DNA from: Methylococcales bacterium
Lineage (GTDB): Bacteria; Pseudomonadota; Gammaproteobacteria; Methylococcales; Methylomonadaceae
Reading direction: 5' to 3'
Length of the DNA: 8,872 nucleotides
NCBI GenBank assembly: GCA_023144875.1
Contig: JAGLEW010000074.1
Location: forward strand, 1-8,872
Shown here one piece after another: positions 1 to 6,285 of the stretch; the first letter of the stretch is position 1; the number at the start of each line of letters is the position of its first letter. A program made the translations under genes and the position numbers. The notes under the pieces were generated by a model, which was given only the letters and a program-made list of their open reading frames with translations, was not told the DNA's origin and made no database searches.

Positions 1-324
1 TTCACGTGCAGCATTTGCTAATGCTGCCACGCGGCCATGATATTTAAAACCCGAACGATCAAATGAAACTTCAGTTATACCAGCCGCAACTGTTTTTTGC
101 GCAATAATTTTTCCAATTTCTTTTGCCGCGTCTGTATTGCCTGTATTTTTAACATCAGCTTGGACAGTAGAAGCACTCGCTAATGTTATTGTCCCATCTT
201 TACTTAATACTTGGGCGTAAATATGCTGAGACGTTCTATGAATAGTGAGCCTATTAACGTCTAATTTTTTAATTTTAGAGCGTAATTTTAAGGCTCTTTT
301 TAATCGGGCTGATTTTTTGTCCAT
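1..324 (-). CDS. rplR: 50S ribosomal protein L18, 3' end cut by window edge
   Basis: L18 binds 5S rRNA and, with L5, anchors it in the central protuberance of the large subunit. The window holds 108 codons starting at ATG (324-322), reading MDKKSARLKR and including the L18 signatures HIYAQV (about residues 34-39) and SFDRSGFKYHGRV (about 87-99). The frame is open to base 1 at the segment ALANAARE. E. coli L18 has five more residues after the matching point, so only a handful of codons and the stop are missing. The segment before TGN (about residues 53-60) is about four residues shorter than in E. coli. The start lies 9 bases after the rplF stop; the only ribosome-binding signal is a weak AGGT that overlaps that TAG stop. 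rpsE would be expected next, beyond the left edge. Identity is secure. Confidence 0.97.
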   Translation of the reverse strand, partial: MDKKSARLKRALKLRSKIKKLDVNRLTIHRTSQHIYAQVLSKDGTITLASASTVQADVKNTGNTDAAKEIGKIIAQKTVAAGITEVSFDRSGFKYHGRVAALANAARE

Positions 325-333
325 TTACTTTAC

Positions 334-867
334 CTATTTCTTCTTAGCAGCTTTTCTTGCAACATACTCATCAGTATAACGAACACCTTTACCTTTATAA
401 GGTTCTGGTGGGCGATACGCTCTAATTTCTGCGGCAATTTGACCAACTTTTTGCTTATCCATTCCCTTCACAACAATCTCTGTTTGAGAAGGCGCTTCAA
501 TAGTAATTCCATCAGGCATTGGGTAAACAACAGGATGAGAGAAACCAAGAGAAAGGTTTAGTGATTTTCCACTAATCTGCGCTCTATAACCAACCCCTAC
601 TAGGGTTAATTTTTTTTCAAAACCTGATGTAACACCTTCGACCATATTACTTAATCTAGCGCGAACTGTTCCAGCATAAGCACTTGAATTTTTAACTGTT
701 TTATCCCATTTAATGCTAATAAGGTTATCATTAACACTCACATCAACACAACTTTGAATACTTAAAGACATCTGACCTTTACTTCCTTTAATGGTCATGC
801 TTTTACCTTCATGTTTTACATCAACATTATTAGGAATGCTAATCGGTGCATTTGCAATTCTTGACAT
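334..867 (-). CDS. rplF: 50S ribosomal protein L6
   Basis: L6 sits near the sarcin-ricin loop at the factor-binding site of the large subunit and is needed for late 50S assembly. The product is 177 residues, the same length as in E. coli. It shows the two repeated L6 domains: an N-terminal half starting MSRIANAPI, and a C-terminal half with LVGVGYRAQ (about 89-97) and the family signature DKQKVGQIAAEIRAYRPPEP (about 137-156), followed by YKGKGVRY. The tail is lysine-rich. The ATG is preceded by a strong AGGAG, whose AG is shared with the TAG stop of rpsH; the gap is 9 bases, so translation is probably coupled. The gene ends in TAG. Nothing in it looks abnormal. Confidence 0.98.
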   Translation of the reverse strand: MSRIANAPISIPNNVDVKHEGKSMTIKGSKGQMSLSIQSCVDVSVNDNLISIKWDKTVKNSSAYAGTVRARLSNMVEGVTSGFEKKLTLVGVGYRAQISGKSLNLSLGFSHPVVYPMPDGITIEAPSQTEIVVKGMDKQKVGQIAAEIRAYRPPEPYKGKGVRYTDEYVARKAAKKK

Positions 868-876
868 TTTTCACTC

Positions 877-1272
877 CTAGCAAACAGTACAAATAATTTC
901 GCCGCCATGTCCAATAGCGCGCGCAGCTCTATCTGTCATGACACCACTTGAAGTAGAAACAATTGCAATTCCTAGCCCCCCTAAAACATTAGGAAGCTCA
1001 TCTTTAGATTTATATATTCGTAAACCTGGCTTGCTAATTCTCTTTACTTTTTCAATAACAGGAATGCCATTAAAATATTTCAAATTAATAGTCATTTCCG
1101 TATGACTACCATCTGTTTCAGTTGTACATCCTAAGATATACCCTTCATCTTTTAATACCGTTGCAATTGCAACTTTTAATTTAGAAGAAGGCATCGATAC
1201 ACTTTTTTTACCCGCAAATTGCCCGTTTCTAACACGGGTTAACATATCTGCTATAGGGTCTGTCATACTCAT
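877..1272 (-). CDS. rpsH: 30S ribosomal protein S8
   Basis: S8 binds the central domain of 16S rRNA (helix 21 region) and is an early-assembly protein of the 30S body. In E. coli it also represses translation of the spc operon. The product is 131 residues against 130 in E. coli. It begins MSMTDPIADMLTRVRNG and carries the rRNA-binding signature VSTSSGVMTDRAAR (about 105-118) followed by GGEIIC. The last residues are CTVC rather than the E. coli CYVA, a harmless-looking difference. The chosen ATG has a good GGAG about 10 bases upstream in the 30-base gap after rpsN, and the second Met (codon 3) matches the family MSM start. The stop is TAG. Confidence 0.98.
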   Translation of the reverse strand: MSMTDPIADMLTRVRNGQFAGKKSVSMPSSKLKVAIATVLKDEGYILGCTTETDGSHTEMTINLKYFNGIPVIEKVKRISKPGLRIYKSKDELPNVLGGLGIAIVSTSSGVMTDRAARAIGHGGEIICTVC

Positions 1273-1302
1273 TTTATATTATCTCCAAAACCTTAAACAA
1301 GA

Positions 1303-1608
1303 TTACCAGCTTGCTTTGCTCAACCCAGGAACATCACCACGCATAGTCGCTTCTCTTAGCTTATTTCGACTAAGACCAAACTTTCGGTAATACCCATGTG
1401 GACGACCTGTAAGATTACAACGGTTACGTTGCCTCACAGAGCTTGAATCTCTCGGAAGTGTTTGCAGCTTAAAATGAGCAACTTCTTTATCGTCAAAAGA
1501 AGCATTAGGATCTCTAATAATTTCTTTTAAATTTGCCCGTTTTTGTGCATATTTTTGCACAAGTTTGCTACGTTTATTTTCACGTGCAATCATTGATTTT
1601 TTTGCCAC
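1303..1608 (-). CDS. rpsN: 30S ribosomal protein S14 (long, zinc-free type), GTG start
   Basis: S14 is a 30S head protein assembled late, close to S3, S10 and S19. The 101-residue product matches the long proteobacterial form. It has LPRDSSSVRQRNRC (about 51-64), TGRPHGYYRKFGLSR (about 67-81) and a C-terminal KASW. It has a single cysteine (C64) and no CxxC pairs, so it is not the short zinc-ribbon type. The start codon is GTG (1608-1606), giving MAKKSM as in the family; the next in-frame ATG is codon 6 and would remove the conserved N-terminus. An AAGGG lies 6 bases before the GTG, overlapping the last base of the rplE stop. It lies between rplE and rpsH, as in the E. coli spc operon. Confidence 0.97.
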   Translation of the reverse strand: MAKKSMIARENKRSKLVQKYAQKRANLKEIIRDPNASFDDKEVAHFKLQTLPRDSSSVRQRNRCNLTGRPHGYYRKFGLSRNKLREATMRGDVPGLSKASW

Positions 1609-1614
1609 TTTTCG

Positions 1615-1619
1615 CCCTT
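1615..1619 (-). promoter_or_regulatory. Ribosome binding site supporting the GTG start of rpsN
   Basis: On the minus strand AAGGG occurs 6 bases upstream of the rpsN GTG, with its first A being the last base of the rplE TAA stop. The position suits GTG and is too far for the ATG at codon 6, so it decides the start. The 10-base junction suggests that rpsN translation is coupled to termination of rplE. Confidence 0.7.
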
Positions 1620-2158
1620 TAGTTCTTAAATGGAAAATTAAAAAGCTTAAGCAATGCTAAGCCTTCTTTATTCGTTTTAGCTGTTGTTGTAAGGGTAATA
1701 TCCAAACCACGCAGCGTGTCAATTTTATCATAATCAATTTCAGGAAAAATGATTTGTTCTTTAACACCCATTGAATAATTACCTCGACCATCAAAGCTTT
1801 TAGGGCTCATACCGCGAAAGTCACGGATTCGAGGAATTGAAATACTAATTAATCGGTCTAAAAATTCATACATTCTATCGCTTCGTAAAGTCACTTTACA
1901 ACCAATAGGCATATCATCACGAATTTTAAAACCCGCAATTGATTTTCTTGCTTTTGTAACTACTACTTTTTGACCAGCAATTTTTTCCATATCTGAAATT
2001 GCCGCCTGTAATACTTTTTTATCCGCAACTGCTTCACCAACGCCCATATTTAATGTTATTTTTGTAAGCTTAGGTGCTTCCATTACAGACTTATACCCAA
2101 ACTCTTCAACTAATGCGGGTAAAATTCTTTGTTTATATTCAGTTTTTAGTCTAGCCAT
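1619..2158 (-). CDS. rplE: 50S ribosomal protein L5
   Basis: L5 binds 5S rRNA and, with L18, builds the central protuberance; it also contacts the 30S head and P-site tRNA. The product is 179 residues, exactly the E. coli length. Clear signatures are KITLNMGVGEA (about 33-43), TKARKSIAGFKIR (about 68-80), IPRIRDFRG (about 108-116), SFDGRGNYSMGVKEQIIFPE (about 121-140) and a FPFKN C-terminus. The ATG is preceded by a strong purine tract (AGAGGGAGA) at the end of rplX, whose stop is only 2 bases upstream. In E. coli this junction carries the S8 translational repressor site; I could not recognise a matching structure here. Confidence 0.98.
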   Translation of the reverse strand: MARLKTEYKQRILPALVEEFGYKSVMEAPKLTKITLNMGVGEAVADKKVLQAAISDMEKIAGQKVVVTKARKSIAGFKIRDDMPIGCKVTLRSDRMYEFLDRLISISIPRIRDFRGMSPKSFDGRGNYSMGVKEQIIFPEIDYDKIDTLRGLDITLTTTAKTNKEGLALLKLFNFPFKN

Positions 2159-2160
2159 GA

Positions 2161-2487
2161 TTATTCTCCCTCTGCACCAACAATATCATTAGTCGACTTA
2201 AAATATCTGACTTTTTTTCCACCATCTAAAGTCTTAATACCAACTCTATCAGCTTTTTTCGTTTCAGGGTTATAAAGTCCAATATTTGAAATTGCGATTG
2301 GCATATTTTTTTCTATAATACCACCTTCAACACCTGAATTTGGATTGCCTTTTTGGTGTTTCTTAACACGATTAATGCCTTCAACTAATACCTTTCCATG
2401 GCTAAAAATTTTTGAAACTTTTCCACGCTTCCCTTTATCTTTACCCGTACGAACAATAACTTCATCGCCTTTTTTAATTTTTTGCAT
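2161..2487 (-). CDS. rplX: 50S ribosomal protein L24
   Basis: L24 is an assembly-initiating protein that binds the 5' domain of 23S rRNA near the tunnel exit. The product is 108 residues (104 in E. coli). A KOW motif covers about residues 6-30, including KGDEVIVRTGKDKGKRGKV, followed by VEGINRVKKHQK (about 35-46) and GGIIEK (about 55-60). It has a few more acidic residues at the C-terminus (GAEGE) than E. coli. The ATG follows a GAGGA ribosome-binding site in the 13-base gap after rplN. It lies second in the spc set, as expected. Confidence 0.98.
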   Translation of the reverse strand: MQKIKKGDEVIVRTGKDKGKRGKVSKIFSHGKVLVEGINRVKKHQKGNPNSGVEGGIIEKNMPIAISNIGLYNPETKKADRVGIKTLDGGKKVRYFKSTNDIVGAEGE

Positions 2488-2500
2488 TTTTGATATCCTC

Positions 2501-2869
2501 TTATAAAACTTCTGGAGCTAAGGAAATAATTTTCATAAATTTTTCCCCTCTTAACTCGCGAGTAACAGGGCCAAAAATACGGGTACCTAGTGGCTGTAGC
2601 TGCGCATTTAAAATAACAGCTGCATTACCATCAAAACGAATAGCAGAGCCATCCGATCTACGAACTCCTTTACGGGTTCTTACCACCAGTGCATTATAAA
2701 CTTCACCTTTTTTAACACGCCCCCTAGGAATCGCATCTTTAATGCTCACTTTAATAATGTCGCCAATACCAGCATAACGCCGGTGTGAACCACCTAATAC
2801 TTTGATACACATGACCCTTTTTGCGCCACTATTATCAGCAACTTCAAGGTTAGTTTGCATCTGAATCAT
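2501..2869 (-). CDS. rplN: 50S ribosomal protein L14
   Basis: L14 lies on the 50S interface, forms intersubunit bridges with 16S rRNA, and is the known docking site of the silencing factor RsfS. The product is 122 residues, one shorter than in E. coli. Its motifs are VADNSGAKRVMCIKVLGGSH (about 10-29), RRYAGIGDII (about 30-39), KKGEVYNALVVRTRKGVRR (about 53-71), GTRIFGPVTREL (about 95-106) and the C-terminal KIISLAPEVL. The ATG is chosen because the family starts MIQ; another Met follows at codon 4, but AGGA lies 7 bases before the first. This is the first gene of the spc set and is preceded by the longest intergenic gap in the window (50 bases). Confidence 0.98.
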   Translation of the reverse strand: MIQMQTNLEVADNSGAKRVMCIKVLGGSHRRYAGIGDIIKVSIKDAIPRGRVKKGEVYNALVVRTRKGVRRSDGSAIRFDGNAAVILNAQLQPLGTRIFGPVTRELRGEKFMKIISLAPEVL

Positions 2870-2919
2870 TATAAAATCCTAATTATCTCAATATCAATAT
2901 GATTGTTTTATAAAACCGC
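2870..2919 (-). other. rpsQ-rplN intergenic gap, S10/spc operon boundary
   Basis: At 50 bases this is the longest gap in the window. It sits exactly where the spc promoter lies in E. coli. It is very AT-rich and ends with an AGGA ribosome-binding site 7 bases before rplN. It contains a 12-base perfect palindrome (2905-2916). I do not see a convincing pair of -35 and -10 boxes that would place a start site upstream of rplN, nor a GC-rich hairpin with a T-run. A promoter here is possible by analogy but not shown by the sequence. Confidence 0.35.
2905..2916. repeat. 12-base perfect AT-rich palindrome
   Basis: GTTTTATAAAAC reads the same on both strands and lies 3 bases after the rpsQ stop. With no loop and mostly A-T pairs it would make a poor RNA hairpin and is not a terminator. 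It could be a small operator-like or -10-like element, or chance in AT-rich DNA. Confidence 0.5.
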
Positions 2920-3183
2920 TTATTTTGCGCTTTCGAGAATATCAACTAATCTAAAGGTTTTTCTTTTAGAAATAGGACGACAAGAGGTAATTGTTACGAC
3001 ATCACCTTCTCGGCATTGATTACCTTCATCATGAGCTAACAATTTCGTTGAACGTTTAATATATTTCCCATAAACAGGATGCTTAATCATTCGCTCAACC
3101 AAAACAGAAACTGTCTTATCCATCTTATTACTAATAACGCGCCCCGTCATTGTACGCAATTTTTTTTCTGTATTATCACTCAT
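2920..3183 (-). CDS. rpsQ: 30S ribosomal protein S17
   Basis: S17 is a primary 16S rRNA-binding protein of the 30S body, important for early assembly and decoding accuracy. The 87-residue product (84 in E. coli) has the OB-fold signature TGRVISNKMDKTVSVLVER (about 13-31), KHPVYGKYIKRSTKL (about 34-48), HDEGNQCREGDVV (about 51-63) and CRPISKRKTFRLV (about 68-80). Its ATG overlaps the TGA stop of rpmC in an ATGA, so translation probably re-initiates after rpmC. It is the last gene of the S10 set and is followed by the 50-base gap before rplN. Confidence 0.98.
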   Translation of the reverse strand: MSDNTEKKLRTMTGRVISNKMDKTVSVLVERMIKHPVYGKYIKRSTKLLAHDEGNQCREGDVVTITSCRPISKRKTFRLVDILESAK

Positions 3184-3377
3184 GCTACTGCGCTCGCCAT
3201 TTCATTTAATATCGTATGAACACGTGCTATATCACGCCTTACCTTTTTAACTTGATCAGATTTAGTTAATTGACCCGAGCCTTTTTGCATTCTTAAATTG
3301 AATTGCTCTCTAGATAATTCGACCAATAGCACATTCAATTCTTCTTTCGTCTTTTGACGTAATTCATTAGCAATCAT
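3180..3377 (-). CDS. rpmC: 50S ribosomal protein L29
   Basis: L29 is a small helical-hairpin protein beside L23 at the polypeptide exit of the large subunit. The product is 65 residues (63 in E. coli). It has the two-helix pattern with the signature ELSREQFNLRMQ (about 20-31), then GQLTKS and VKKVRRDIARVHTILNE (about 43-59). Its ATG shares one base with the rplP TAA stop (TAATG), and its TGA stop overlaps the rpsQ ATG (ATGA). It is therefore translationally linked on both sides. No truncation or oddity is seen. Confidence 0.97.
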   Translation of the reverse strand: MIANELRQKTKEELNVLLVELSREQFNLRMQKGSGQLTKSDQVKKVRRDIARVHTILNEMASAVA

Positions 3378-3790
3378 TACATTATCGTCCGCGTTGCAAA
3401 AGTAGTTTTAATCGGTAATTTAGCGGCCGCAAGTACAAATGCTTCACGTGCTAACTCCTCAGGAACTCCTTGAATTTCATAAAGCATTGTTCCTGGTTTA
3501 ATTTGAGCTACCCAGTATTCAACACTACCTTTCCCTTTCCCCATTCGAACCTCTAAAGGTTTTTTAGTAATTGGTTTATCAGGAAAAATTCGAATCCAAA
3601 GTTTACCACCACGTTTAACATGACGTGTAATAGTTCGTCGGGCTGATTCGATTTGACGAGCAGTTATTCTACCCCGAGTTGTCGCTTTTAAGCCAAACTC
3701 ACCAAAACTAACAGAAGACCCTCTTTGAGCCATTCCATTATTTCGACCTTTATGTTGTTTTCGAAATTTTGTTCTTTTAGGCTGAAGCAT
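3377..3790 (-). CDS. rplP: 50S ribosomal protein L16
   Basis: L16 lies near the A-site tRNA elbow and helps organise the peptidyl-transferase region; it is a late-assembly protein. The product is 137 residues, one more than E. coli. It has MLQPKRTKFRKQHKGRNNG at the N-terminus, then GLKATTRGRITARQIESARR (about 33-52), WIRIFPDKPITKKP (about 65-78), RMGKGKGSVEYWVA (about 82-95) and GVPEELAREAF. R82 matches the E. coli Arg81 that is hydroxylated by the RoxA/YcfD oxygenase. The one-residue insertion lies near residues 22-27. The ATG is 2 bases after the rpsC stop, with AGGA inside the last rpsC codons. Confidence 0.98.
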   Translation of the reverse strand: MLQPKRTKFRKQHKGRNNGMAQRGSSVSFGEFGLKATTRGRITARQIESARRTITRHVKRGGKLWIRIFPDKPITKKPLEVRMGKGKGSVEYWVAQIKPGTMLYEIQGVPEELAREAFVLAAAKLPIKTTFATRTIM

Positions 3791-3792
3791 AA

Positions 3793-4482
3793 TTATTTCC
3801 TTTCAACAGTTTTTTTAGAACCTGCATTATCAGTAACAACTAAACGTGCATCCGTATCAAAAACTTCACCTTTAAATATCCATATTTTAATACCAATAAT
3901 TCCGTAAGTTGTGTTCGCCTCAGCCGTTCCATAATCAATATCTGCACGTAATGTATGCAAAGGCACCCGACCTTCCCTATACCATTCGCTTCGCGCAATT
4001 TCAGCACCATTCAAACGCCCGCCAACACTAATTTTAATACCTTCAGCACCTAAGCGCATTGTATTAGAAACAGCACGTTTCATTGCACGTCTGTACATAA
4101 TTCTTTTTTCAAGCTGCTGTGCAATACTTTCGGCGACTAAATGAGCATCTAATTCAGGTTTTCTAATCTCTTCAACATTTAATTGAACAGAAACCCCCAT
4201 CATTTTAGAAACTTCACGCCTCAATTTATCAATATCATCGCCCTTTTTCCCGATAACAATACCAGGACGCGCTGTATGTATTGTTACATGCGCATTACTT
4301 GCAGGGCGATTAATTTGAACACGACTAACAGAAGCATGTGCTAGCTTAGTTTTAATATAATCGCGAACCTTAAGATCCTGTAACAAAAATATTGGATAAT
4401 TTTGGCTATTTGCATACCATCTTGATGTCCAATCCTTAACAATTCCAAGACGTATGCCTGTTGGATGTACCTTCTGACCCAT
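3793..4482 (-). CDS. rpsC: 30S ribosomal protein S3
   Basis: S3 sits at the mRNA entry of the 30S head and, with S4 and S5, forms the ribosomal mRNA helicase. The product is 229 residues (233 in E. coli). It has the N-terminal MGQKVHPTGIRLGIV, a KH domain with the GKKG loop at about 78-81 (within RPGIVIGKKGDDIDKLR), and the C-terminal domain with GRVPLHTLRADIDY (about 171-184) and GIKIWIFKGE. R131, R132 and K135, the positions tied to helicase activity in E. coli, are all kept. The tail after KGE is shorter and unlike the E. coli tail, a normally variable region. AGAGGA precedes the ATG in the 13-base gap after rplV. Confidence 0.98.
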   Translation of the reverse strand: MGQKVHPTGIRLGIVKDWTSRWYANSQNYPIFLLQDLKVRDYIKTKLAHASVSRVQINRPASNAHVTIHTARPGIVIGKKGDDIDKLRREVSKMMGVSVQLNVEEIRKPELDAHLVAESIAQQLEKRIMYRRAMKRAVSNTMRLGAEGIKISVGGRLNGAEIARSEWYREGRVPLHTLRADIDYGTAEANTTYGIIGIKIWIFKGEVFDTDARLVVTDNAGSKKTVERK

Positions 4483-4495
4483 TTCTTATAGTCCT

Positions 4496-4831
4496 CTATT
4501 CGTATTCTGCTACTTTAACGGTAATATGACAGCTTCTTTTTAGAATGTGGTTAGCGCGACCTTTAGCTCTTGCTCGAACACGTTTTAATGTTCGCCCCTC
4601 ATTCACAAACACAGTAGAAACAACTAACTCATCAATATCTGCACTTTCATTATGCTCTGCGTTCGCAATAGCTGATTCTAGAATCTTTTTCATGATTTCC
4701 GCAGCTTTTTTAGAACTAAACTTTAAAATATTTAGCGCCTTTTCTACAGGAAGCCCACGTATTTGGTCACCGACTAATCGTGCTTTTTGCGCTGACATCG
4801 GAACATTCGATAATTTTGCTGAAATTTCCAT
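4496..4831 (-). CDS. rplV: 50S ribosomal protein L22
   Basis: L22 spans the large subunit; its long beta-hairpin lines the nascent peptide tunnel at the constriction, next to L4. The product is 111 residues (110 in E. coli). Motifs include SAQKARLVGDQIRG (about 13-26), ILESAIANAEHN (about 50-61), DIDELVV, and the hairpin tip LKRVRARAKGRA (about 82-93) followed by ILKRSCHITV. The hairpin has no deletion or duplication of the kind associated with macrolide resistance. The start is 4 bases after the rpsS stop, and AGG in the last rpsS codon serves as a modest ribosome-binding site. Confidence 0.98.
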   Translation of the reverse strand: MEISAKLSNVPMSAQKARLVGDQIRGLPVEKALNILKFSSKKAAEIMKKILESAIANAEHNESADIDELVVSTVFVNEGRTLKRVRARAKGRANHILKRSCHITVKVAEYE

Positions 4832-4835
4832 AATT

Positions 4836-5108
4836 TTACCTAGACTTTTTATCGGCTAAATGCCCTCTATAAGTACGTGTCGGAGCAAACTCACCTAATT
4901 TATGCCCAACCATATTCTCAGAAATAAGAACAGGAATATGTTGTCGACCATTATGAATGGCAATAACTAACCCCAACATATCAGGACTTACCATGGATCT
5001 TCTTGACCAAGTTTTAATTGGTTTCCTATTATTAGTACTGACAGCATTCTCTACTTTTTTTTGTAGATGGTGGTCAATAAACGGACCTTTTTTAATTGAA
5101 CGTGGCAC
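4836..5108 (-). CDS. rpsS: 30S ribosomal protein S19, GTG start
   Basis: S19 is a 30S head protein that pairs with S13 and contacts the large subunit and the A-site tRNA region. The product is 90 residues (92 in E. coli), with MPRSIKKGPFID at the N-terminus, TWSRRSMVSPDMLG (about 33-46), VIAIHNGRQHIPV (about 48-60) and MVGHKLGEFAPTRTYRGH (about 66-83). The C-terminus is slightly shorter than the lysine-rich E. coli tail. The start codon is GTG (5108-5106): the family always begins PRS here, the next in-frame ATG is near codon 39, and an AAGGGG lies 6 bases upstream. It follows rplB by 10 bases. Confidence 0.97.
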   Translation of the reverse strand: MPRSIKKGPFIDHHLQKKVENAVSTNNRKPIKTWSRRSMVSPDMLGLVIAIHNGRQHIPVLISENMVGHKLGEFAPTRTYRGHLADKKSR

Positions 5109-5114
5109 ACTTTA

Positions 5115-5120
5115 CCCCTT
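5115..5120 (-). promoter_or_regulatory. Ribosome binding site supporting the GTG start of rpsS
   Basis: AAGGGG on the minus strand overlaps the rplB TAA stop and ends 6 bases before the rpsS GTG. This strong Shine-Dalgarno match fixes the GTG as the start and fits coupling to rplB. Confidence 0.75.
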
Positions 5121-5946
5121 ATTTTTGCTTACGACGTCTGACAATCATATTATCAGTACGCTTATTTTTACGTGTTTTATAACCTTTAGTTGGCATTCCC
5201 CACGGTGACACAGGATGTCTACCACCTGATGTACGACCCTCACCACCACCATGTGGGTGATCAACAGGATTCATTGCAACACCTCGAACCGTTGGACGAA
5301 CACCTCGACGACGTGTTGCTCCCGCTTTACCTAAAGAAATTAAGTTATGTTCTGAATTTGAAACTTCGCCAATAACAGCCCTACAATCAGCCATTACTTT
5401 TCGCATTTCGCCTGAACGTAATCTCAAAGTAACATGCATGCCCTCTTTTGCAACTAGTTGCGCAGAAGTCCCTGCACTTCGAGCTATTTGAGCACCTTTA
5501 CCAGGTTTTAATTCGATACAATGAATGGTAACACCTAATGGCATGTTTCTCAAAGGCATGCAATTTCCTGCTTTCACCGCAGTAACCTCAGAGGAAACAA
5601 GTTCTTGACCTACCAACAAACCTTTTGGTGCAATGATATATTTACGCTCACCATCCTTAAACAATAATAAAGCTATATTTGCTGTACGATTAGGATCATA
5701 TTCTATATGTTCTACAACGGCTGGTATATCAATTTTATTTCGTTTAAAATCAATAATACGATAATGTTGCTTATGCCCACCACCCACATGACGTGTTGTT
5801 ATACGCCCTTGATTATTTCGACCACCGTTTCTACTTTTTTTCTCTAATAGTGGTGCAAATGGTTTGCCTTTATGCAATTCCTCATTTTTTACACGTACTA
5901 CAAACCGCATCCCAGGAGATGTTGGTTTTGATTTTAAAATAGCCAT
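5119..5946 (-). CDS. rplB: 50S ribosomal protein L2
   Basis: L2 is a primary 23S rRNA-binding protein needed for subunit association, tRNA binding and peptidyl-transferase activity. The product is 275 residues (273 in E. coli) and aligns without gaps through most of its length. Motifs are LHKGKPFAPLLEKKSRNGGR (about 24-43), GRITTRHVGGGHKQ (about 47-60), EYDPNRTANIALL (about 82-94), GKGAQIARSAGT (about 149-160), RLRSGEMRKV (about 175-184) and MNPVDHPHGGGEG (about 225-237). H230 matches the functionally important E. coli His229 (numbered without Met). The C-terminus is strongly basic. An AGGA lies 12 bases before the ATG, a rather long spacing, in the 36-base gap after rplW. Confidence 0.99.
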   Translation of the reverse strand: MAILKSKPTSPGMRFVVRVKNEELHKGKPFAPLLEKKSRNGGRNNQGRITTRHVGGGHKQHYRIIDFKRNKIDIPAVVEHIEYDPNRTANIALLLFKDGERKYIIAPKGLLVGQELVSSEVTAVKAGNCMPLRNMPLGVTIHCIELKPGKGAQIARSAGTSAQLVAKEGMHVTLRLRSGEMRKVMADCRAVIGEVSNSEHNLISLGKAGATRRRGVRPTVRGVAMNPVDHPHGGGEGRTSGGRHPVSPWGMPTKGYKTRKNKRTDNMIVRRRKQK

Positions 5947-5982
5947 GCTATCTACCGTTCCTATTGATTTTATATATAGTTA

Positions 5983-6285
5983 TCAAGCTGTTGCAAAATC
6001 TATGTCATGACCAGGCTCAAGCTTTACATACGCTTTTTTCCAATCAGATCGCTTACCTAATGCTCGCCCGAATCGTTTAACTTTCCCTTTAACATTCAAA
6101 ACTTGCACTGAGTTCACTTTAACATCAAACATTAATTCGACTGCTTTTTTAATTTGATTTTTAGTTGCATCTTTTCGAACTTTAAATACAATCCGAGAAT
6201 CACTTTCAGCAGCAATTGAGCTTTTTTCAGAAATAACAGGTCCTAATAAAACAGCTGCTAATTTACTTTCTGTAATACCACTCAT
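5983..6285 (-). CDS. rplW: 50S ribosomal protein L23
   Basis: L23 lies at the tunnel exit and is the docking site for trigger factor and signal recognition particle. The product is 100 residues, as in E. coli. It has the PVISEKS segment (about 16-22), whose glutamate E20 matches E. coli Glu18 in the trigger-factor contact. It also has VRKDATKNQIKKAVELMFDV (about 36-55), VNVKGKVKRFGR-like sequence (about 63-74) and RSDWKKAYVKL (about 79-89). The ATG overlaps the rplD TGA stop in an ATGA. The gene ends with in-frame tandem stops, TGA then TAA. Confidence 0.98.
   Translation of the reverse strand: MSGITESKLAAVLLGPVISEKSSIAAESDSRIVFKVRKDATKNQIKKAVELMFDVKVNSVQVLNVKGKVKRFGRALGKRSDWKKAYVKLEPGHDIDFATA

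Noticed and set aside
2120..2190. S8 translational repressor site at the rplX-rplE junction
   Set aside because: E. coli has one here, but I could not find a clear paired structure with the S8-binding internal loop by eye. A covariance-model search would be needed.
2868..2899. A TTGATA / TATAAT pair with an 18-base spacer just before rplN, as spc promoter
   Set aside because: The -10 match overlaps the rplN ATG itself, so transcription would begin inside the gene and could not produce L14 from its proper start.
5947..5982. TATATATAAAAT tract in the rplW-rplB gap as an internal promoter
   Set aside because: It is AT-rich like the rest of the region, I found no supporting -35 box, and internal promoters are not known at this junction.
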